From contig CAJMLQ010000049.1 in the NCBI GenBank assembly GCA_905214265.1, positions 1 to 19,301 of the forward strand: a stretch of DNA of 19,301 nucleotides, written 5' to 3'. Position numbers and translations under genes: made by a program. Positions 14,646 through 19,301 of the stretch are shown in pieces (the stretch's first letter is position 1; each line of letters begins with the position of its first letter). Source of the DNA: an uncultured bacterium. GTDB taxonomy: Bacteria; Bacillota; Clostridia; Oscillospirales; Ruminococcaceae. Below the pieces are notes generated by a model. That model searched no databases. It was not told the DNA's origin and was given only the letters and a program-made list of their open reading frames with translations.

Positions 14646-15578
14646 ATGCGGATTCAAAAGAGCCGGACACTGCTCAGAAAAATAAAAAAGAAGTGGCAGT
14701 TTTATTTGTTTTTGTTTTTCCCGCTGGTGTACATCATTACGTTTAAATATGTGCCGATGATAGGAGCACAGATTGCTTTCCGCGATTTCAATCCGGCGCT
14801 TGGAATCTTTAAAAGCCCCTGGGTTGGATTTGAATTTTTCAAGCAGTTCTTAGGTTCGTACATGTTTGAGAGAGTTGTGAAAAATACTATCACGCTATCC
14901 TTATACAGCTTAATCGCTGGTTTCCCGATTCCTATACTGCTGGCTTTATGCTTGAACTGTATTAAGAATATTTTTCTGAAAAAAACGATTCAGAATATTC
15001 TGTATATGCCGCACTTTATTTCAACGGTTGTTATCGTAGGAATTATGACCCAGATGTTCAATCCAGTCGTCGGCCTCTACGGAACCATCTGCCAAGCGCT
15101 GACAGGGCAGATCCCGCCGGATTTGCTGTCAAACCCGGCAGCCTTTCCTCATATGTATGTGATTTCCGGCATATGGCAGAGCATGGGGTGGAACTCAATT
15201 CTTTATTTTGCCGCGCTGTCTAATGTAGATACCTCTCTGCATGAGGCTGCGATGATCGATGGTGCAAGCAGATTTCAGCGGATTGCATACATAGACTTTC
15301 CGTCTATTCTTCCGACGATTGTCATCATGCTGATATTGAGCAGCGGGAGTATTATGAGCGTCGGATTTGAAAAGGCATTCCTGATGCAGAACGACTTGAA
15401 TCTGACAACAAGCGAAATCATTTCCACCTATGTTTATAAAGTAGGACTTTCCGGGATAGGGGGAAATAATTTCTCCTATGCCACTGCAATCGGCATCTTC
15501 AATTCCGTTATCAACATGATTTTACTGATTGTTGTCAATAAGATTTCCCAAAGGCTAGGTGAAACAAGTTTATGGTAA
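14646..15578 (+). CDS. Carbohydrate ABC importer permease, LplB-like (CUT1)
   Basis: This 310-residue integral membrane protein has about six transmembrane helices, the first after a basic N-terminus (about 18-36). The cytoplasmic EAA loop at 200-223 (EAAMIDGASRFQRIAYIDFPSILP) is the coupling site for the ABC ATPase. AGGAGG lies 9 nt before ATG 14646; another ATG at 14642 is out of frame. Sequence and size fit the LplB/YteP group, which imports complex oligosaccharides. It overlaps the next permease by 7 nt, so the two are made together and should form the heterodimeric channel. No ATPase gene is in the window; such systems commonly borrow a shared MsmX-type ATPase (family knowledge). Confidence 0.92.
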   Translation: MRIQKSRTLLRKIKKKWQFYLFLFFPLVYIITFKYVPMIGAQIAFRDFNPALGIFKSPWVGFEFFKQFLGSYMFERVVKNTITLSLYSLIAGFPIPILLALCLNCIKNIFLKKTIQNILYMPHFISTVVIVGIMTQMFNPVVGLYGTICQALTGQIPPDLLSNPAAFPHMYVISGIWQSMGWNSILYFAALSNVDTSLHEAAMIDGASRFQRIAYIDFPSILPTIVIMLILSSGSIMSVGFEKAFLMQNDLNLTTSEIISTYVYKVGLSGIGGNNFSYATAIGIFNSVINMILLIVVNKISQRLGETSLW

Positions 15579-16489
15579 AGGTTCAAGCGCGCAGCAGAAA
15601 AAAAAATCGGATCGCCAATTCCAAATCCGATACCGCTTTTCTTTTCCTGATGCTGATGGTCCTGATACTGATCACGCTTTGCGTGCTGTATCCATTGATC
15701 TATGTGGTGTCGGCTTCTTTTTCTGATCCGCAGGCAGTCGTCAGCGGAAAAGTGATCCTCTTGCCAGTGGGCCTCAGTGTAGACGGTTATAAAGCGGTGT
15801 TTGAAGACCGGAATATTCTGAGTTCGTTTTTTAATTCCGTTTTTTACACTGTTCTGGGAACCGTCATCAGTGTGTGCATCACCATGACGGCCGCCTATCC
15901 TTTGGCGCAAAAGGATCTGCCCTTTAAAGGCACTATTATGGGCCTTTTTACCTTTACAATGATTTTCAGCGGCGGTATGATCCCCTCTTATCTTGTAGTA
16001 TCCAAATTGCGGATGACCAATACCATATGGGCGATCGTAATTCCCGGATGCCTGGCTGTTTACAATATGATCATTGCACGAACCTTCATACAGGGACTGC
16101 CAGCCACGCTGAAGGAAGCGTCGGAAATAGACGGTTGTTCCGATATCCGGTATTTTTTCTTCATTGTAATTCCACTTTCGCCGGCCATCCTCGCAGTACT
16201 TACCATTTATTATGCCGTAGGATACTGGAGTGATTACTTTCGGGCATTTTTGTATCTTACCAATCGGGACCTTTATCCGCTGCAGATCATTTTGAGAGAG
16301 ATCCTGCTGAAAAACCAGATCGCGGAAAACAGCATCCAGGATTCTGAGTCTGCTATGAGGGTAGGAGGAATGGCAGAACTGTTAAAGTATTCGCTTATTG
16401 TCGTCACTTCGCTGCCGATGTTGATCCTTTATCCCTTCATTCAGAAATATTTTATCAAGGGCGTGATGATCGGGTCCATCAAGGAATGA
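15572..16489 (+). CDS. Carbohydrate ABC importer permease, YtcP/LplC-like (CUT1)
   Basis: This encodes 305 residues and is the second half of the channel. A basic N-terminus precedes the first helix (about 22-44), and further helices follow. The EAA loop at 182-204 (EASEIDGCSDIRYFFFIVIPLSP) keeps the Asp-Gly core. ATG 15572 overlaps the stop of the LplB-like gene (ATGGTAA), a typical coupled pair. The C-terminus ends in FIQKYFIKGVMIGSIKE, characteristic of the YtcP/LplC group. The substrate is not readable from the permease alone. The AraC-type sensor and the solute-binding lipoprotein point to an extracellular oligosaccharide. Confidence 0.92.
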   Translation: MVKVQARSRKKNRIANSKSDTAFLFLMLMVLILITLCVLYPLIYVVSASFSDPQAVVSGKVILLPVGLSVDGYKAVFEDRNILSSFFNSVFYTVLGTVISVCITMTAAYPLAQKDLPFKGTIMGLFTFTMIFSGGMIPSYLVVSKLRMTNTIWAIVIPGCLAVYNMIIARTFIQGLPATLKEASEIDGCSDIRYFFFIVIPLSPAILAVLTIYYAVGYWSDYFRAFLYLTNRDLYPLQIILREILLKNQIAENSIQDSESAMRVGGMAELLKYSLIVVTSLPMLILYPFIQKYFIKGVMIGSIKE

Positions 16490-16551
16490 ACGGAAGGGCG
16501 GTAATGGTGGAAGTTATGCGCGTTCAGATAAAAACGGGAAGGGACTGGTGA
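16486..16551 (+). CDS. Possible 21-residue coupling micro-ORF
   Basis: An ATG at 16486 overlaps the permease stop codon (ATGA) and opens a frame of 21 sense codons ending TGA at 16549-16551. That is 4 nt before the ATG of the next large gene. The layout would let ribosomes pass from the permease to the M23-like gene without release. The Shine-Dalgarno signal is only AAGG at one-nt spacing, and 21 codons can occur by chance, so coding is doubtful. Confidence 0.25.
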   Translation: MNGRAVMVEVMRVQIKTGRDW

Positions 16552-16555
16552 CAAA

Positions 16556-18475
16556 ATGCTTTATAACCTTCGGGCGAAGAAAACGGTTACACCCATTGAG
16601 GTGGATTGCGGCGACGTGATCCATTATACGCTGGCATCTGGATTTACCAATCAGCTTGAGATCCTCCATTGCTCGGCAAAGGTCGTGGAGACTAATAAGC
16701 AGGATTTAAATGATGATTGGCCGGAGGGAGGAACGATCCTGAAGCTGATCTGTACGGCAAAAGTCAACGGACTTGACGCCTGTTTTGTAAAGTACATCGG
16801 CTGTCAAGAGTCTTTTTCTCAGCCATATCTTATAAATGGCATGCATTTATGGCTTGACAATGCCAAGTGCCTGTTTGATGTGATTCCGGAAAACCATGGA
16901 GAATGCAGAGCCCAAAAAGACGTTCGACTCGTTTTGCATGATGGCAGTCTCCCGATATGTCCGCAGGAGATTTCGGATTGGTGCGACATGTATGGAAAAG
17001 ATTATATTGACATCGGGGAATGTTATAACGGTGATGACTGCTATCTGGGTGCGTATAACGGCAGTGCCGCCCATGGCGGCCTTGACATTAATCATCCCAA
17101 GGGAACCGCAATTTACGCGCCTATTGATTTTGATGATCAATGCTATTTTCACAGCCTACCATGCGGTGATGTCAACAACCGGTGGAAGGCAGTCCGCCAT
17201 TGGGACTCGGACAGCGCGTGGGTCCTGCAGGTTCACCACATCGGGGGCCTCACCATCGAAGAGCACACCTCTGTTGCCAGGGGTACGCAGGTTGCGGAGG
17301 GCGCTTTGGTGCATTTGGGCTGTCACGCCCACAGTCACTTTGTATTCCGGGCCTATGAGAGGGGAGAGGAATATGTCCTTGATCCGTGGATCCTGTTCCG
17401 CCAAATTCTAATAAACAAAAGGAAACACCGTCTGCATGGCGCGATTCAGCACCAAAATCGGATCATAACGGGAGAGCGCGCTGCGTTTACCGGTATTTCC
17501 AATAAGCCGGATACCACCTTCTTGTGGAGGATCAGCGATGGGACCAGCTATTACGGGGAGTCAATCAATCACATTTTTACGAACCCCGGAATCTATGCAG
17601 TTGAGCTTTCTACATTCACGCAGGACGAGTCAGATTACACCCTCGAGTATGTTTCGGTGAACGGAAATGCGATCTCCACACCGAGAATGCTGGTATGCAT
17701 CCAAGACAGAGGGTTTTGCCAAAAGCAATTGCCTTATACCCCCAACTACGGATTTCAGCAAGACCTGCTGAACGTGATGGACTTGGCGTTTCACCGGAAT
17801 TATCAGGGAACGGTTGTTCGAGATTTTACCATAGTGAAAAGCGGGCCGATTCCCCTTGACGTAAAGGAGATCGAAGTGGTTTCCAGCACGGACGCTATCC
17901 AAGCGGCTGTCTCGAAAAAAGCAGAGAACGAGATCGTCGTAAGAGTGTGCGCTGATGCAGCGAGGCTATCGGAGGGCCAGCTGATCCGGCTCGACCTAAG
18001 ATCTGCGTTGATAAACGGATGTCAGACGATTTGGCTGAAGGTAAGGCTGGCGGAACAAAGCCATGACCCTGCCATTATCTGCAGCTGCAAAAGCCGGGAT
18101 TTTTACCTGGAGGGATACAGCTTTGTAGGGCACAAATTTGTCAATTGGTTTGGCAGCAGAGGATATGAGCAGTTTTATTTGACGGATGGAGGAGAAAAAA
18201 ACTCAAACGCAAAGGCCGTCTTCCGGCCGGTGCTTTCTGCGGGACGGTATCAGCTAGAATTTATGGAGCACGAGCTGCTGGAGCGCAATTGCCTCATTGC
18301 GGTAAAAGTGACAGACGTGGACGGAGATCATGAGGTAAAAGTGAACCCGAGGGAATCGCTGATAATCGGCACGTTTACGTTTTCAGAAGGAAACGGCGGA
18401 AGGGTGGAGCTGATTTCCTGCCAAAGCACGGGAATCGTTTTGGCGGATGCAATCAAATTTGTCCGAATAAAATAA
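16556..18475 (+). CDS. M23/LytM-like peptidase with PKD- and golvesin-C-like domains, no signal peptide
   Basis: This 639-residue protein starts at ATG 16556, with GGGAAGG about 13 nt upstream; an in-frame stop at 16529 rules out a longer start. Residues 1-150 look beta-rich and are unassigned. About 165-270 resembles an M23/LytM metallopeptidase. HGGLD supplies His173 and Asp177, His237 sits where LytM has its third His, and HSHF supplies His259 and His261, so the zinc and catalytic set appears complete. Residues 303-368 look like a PKD domain (FLWRISDG...INHIFTNPGIYAVEL). Residues 508-638 look like the golvesin C-terminal/xanthan-lyase-associated domain, ending in LADAIKFVRI. These domains are normally extracellular, yet there is no signal peptide, membrane helix or cell-wall anchor. 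It lies between the permeases and the binding protein. It may process the imported compound in the cytoplasm or be exported by another route. Domain calls are by eye. Confidence 0.72.
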   Translation: MLYNLRAKKTVTPIEVDCGDVIHYTLASGFTNQLEILHCSAKVVETNKQDLNDDWPEGGTILKLICTAKVNGLDACFVKYIGCQESFSQPYLINGMHLWLDNAKCLFDVIPENHGECRAQKDVRLVLHDGSLPICPQEISDWCDMYGKDYIDIGECYNGDDCYLGAYNGSAAHGGLDINHPKGTAIYAPIDFDDQCYFHSLPCGDVNNRWKAVRHWDSDSAWVLQVHHIGGLTIEEHTSVARGTQVAEGALVHLGCHAHSHFVFRAYERGEEYVLDPWILFRQILINKRKHRLHGAIQHQNRIITGERAAFTGISNKPDTTFLWRISDGTSYYGESINHIFTNPGIYAVELSTFTQDESDYTLEYVSVNGNAISTPRMLVCIQDRGFCQKQLPYTPNYGFQQDLLNVMDLAFHRNYQGTVVRDFTIVKSGPIPLDVKEIEVVSSTDAIQAAVSKKAENEIVVRVCADAARLSEGQLIRLDLRSALINGCQTIWLKVRLAEQSHDPAIICSCKSRDFYLEGYSFVGHKFVNWFGSRGYEQFYLTDGGEKNSNAKAVFRPVLSAGRYQLEFMEHELLERNCLIAVKVTDVDGDHEVKVNPRESLIIGTFTFSEGNGGRVELISCQSTGIVLADAIKFVRIK

Positions 18476-18484
18476 CGGATCGTC

Positions 18485-18505
18485 CAGGGTCTTCTAAGGA
18501 TCCTG
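18485..18505 (+). other. Intercistronic hairpin before the binding-protein gene
   Basis: CAGGGTC and GATCCTG form a 7-bp stem (one G-T pair) with a 7-nt loop in the 66-nt gap. It has no T-tract. Hairpins here often protect or tune the abundant binding-protein mRNA, but this one is short and could be chance. Confidence 0.3.
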
Positions 18506-18541
18506 TCGAGGTTGATATCCATTCTATGAGGAGGATGAAAA

Positions 18542-19301
18542 ATGAAGAAACTTTCTATTGGCGCGGGTTTGCTGGCTGTGAGCCTGTTTGTGTCAGGGTG
18601 TGGCGGAACCGCTGGAACATCGTCAGGCGGAACAGCTCCGTCCGCCCAAAGCAGCACCGAAACAAGCATTTTGAATGAGGTGGGCACACTCCCCATCGCA
18701 AAGGAAAAGCAGCCGCTGAGCATTACCATGCCCCAGAATGTTTTGGTAGAGGATTATGAGGCAAACGCGTTTACGGAGTATCTTGAGAAAGAGTGCAACA
18801 TCGACATTGAGTTTAATTTTCTTCCCAGCGATGGCAATGAAGCGCTGAGCAAACTAAATCTCATACTTTCTTCCGGAGAAAAGCTTACAGATGTAATCAA
18901 TATGGGCTTGGGCTTGGACACTGCCACGCTTTATGGAGACAGCGGCGTGTTTATGGAGCTAACGGAACTTTACGAGAACTGCTCCGTTGAATTTAAAAAG
19001 GCAATTGCTGAATATCCGCAGTATGACATTTTTTCACGCGCAACAACTTATGAGGGAAAGCTCTACGGCCTCCCCACGGTAACGAAGGAGGAAATCGGAC
19101 TCGCCCCGCAAAAAGCTTGGATCAATACCAGATTCTTGGAAGCGCTTGATATGAAAATGCCAACCACGACGGATGAACTTTATGATTACTTGCTCGCCGT
19201 CAAAAATAATGACCCCAATGGAAACGGAAAAACCGATGAAATCCCCATGGTAGGTGCGAATGCATGGGCTTCGGAGGTCATACCGTGGGTGATGAATGCG
19301 T
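18542..19301 (+). CDS. Extracellular solute-binding lipoprotein, LplA-like (partial)
   Basis: It begins at ATG 18542, seven nt after GAGGAGG, and stays open to the window end, so 253 residues are visible of an expected 500 or so. The N-terminus is a lipoprotein signal (MKKLSIGAGLLAVSLFVSGC) with Cys20 as the lipidated residue, followed by a Gly/Ser/Thr-rich linker. From about 58 onward the sequence fits family-1 solute-binding proteins: ITMPQN..., then YEGKLYGLPTV and WINTRFLEALDMKMPTTTDELYDYL. A calcium-binding EF-hand-like loop, DPNGNGKTDEIP (222-233), is usual in the LplA/YtcQ subgroup. It would capture an oligosaccharide outside the membrane and deliver it to the two permeases. It has the clearest ribosome binding site of the operon. 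Confidence 0.92.
   Translation, partial: MKKLSIGAGLLAVSLFVSGCGGTAGTSSGGTAPSAQSSTETSILNEVGTLPIAKEKQPLSITMPQNVLVEDYEANAFTEYLEKECNIDIEFNFLPSDGNEALSKLNLILSSGEKLTDVINMGLGLDTATLYGDSGVFMELTELYENCSVEFKKAIAEYPQYDIFSRATTYEGKLYGLPTVTKEEIGLAPQKAWINTRFLEALDMKMPTTTDELYDYLLAVKNNDPNGNGKTDEIPMVGANAWASEVIPWVMNA

Noticed and set aside
1..19301. CRISPR arrays, insertion sequences, tRNA/rRNA genes, phage or toxin-antitoxin genes
   Set aside because: No regularly spaced repeats, transposase or integrase motifs, or tRNA-like cloverleafs were seen on either strand. The region reads as exporters, housekeeping regulators and an uptake locus.

Overview
The window looks like chromosomal DNA from a Gram-positive anaerobe of the Clostridia. 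The gene families (Rex, heterodimeric ABC exporters, an LplB/YtcP-type carbohydrate importer, a clostridial zinc-ribbon membrane protein), strong GGAGG ribosome binding sites and frequent GTG/TTG starts all fit. The GC-rich left two thirds suggest an Oscillospiraceae-like lineage, but the sequence alone does not fix genus or species. No tRNA, rRNA, CRISPR array, insertion sequence or phage gene was found.

Left part (1-7030, all minus strand). A small two-helix zinc-ribbon membrane protein comes first. Next are two self-contained exporter operons, each led by its own repressor. Operon A is marR, then a degenerate ABC half-exporter, then a canonical ABC half-exporter; it has a consensus promoter and an inverted repeat just downstream. 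Operon B is tetR, then an ABC ATPase, then an ABC-2 permease; it has a consensus promoter and a perfect 16-bp palindrome in the leader, and ends in a 16-bp-stem hairpin.

Middle (7060-12120). A cysteine-free MGMT/ATL-like DNA-binding protein (minus) is divergent from a type IIA Ca2+ P-type ATPase (plus). The ATPase ends at an 18-bp perfect hairpin shared with the convergent rex operon, which holds rex and an unrecognised two-helix membrane protein. The rex leader carries Rex-like TTAACAA/TTGT sites and a small hairpin, which suggests NADH-responsive autoregulation.

Right part (12190-19301). This is an AT-richer, accessory-looking carbohydrate-uptake locus. A membrane-anchored AraC-family sensor-regulator (minus, TTG start) is divergent from an operon of two CUT1 permeases (LplB- and YtcP/LplC-like), a 639-residue protein, and a lipoprotein solute-binding protein cut by the window end. 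The 639-residue protein combines an apparently intact M23/LytM-type peptidase site, a PKD-like domain and a golvesin-C-like domain, yet has no signal peptide. No ABC ATPase or glycosidase is present; a shared MsmX-type ATPase would have to energise the importer (inference). The 639-residue protein is the most unusual item in the window.
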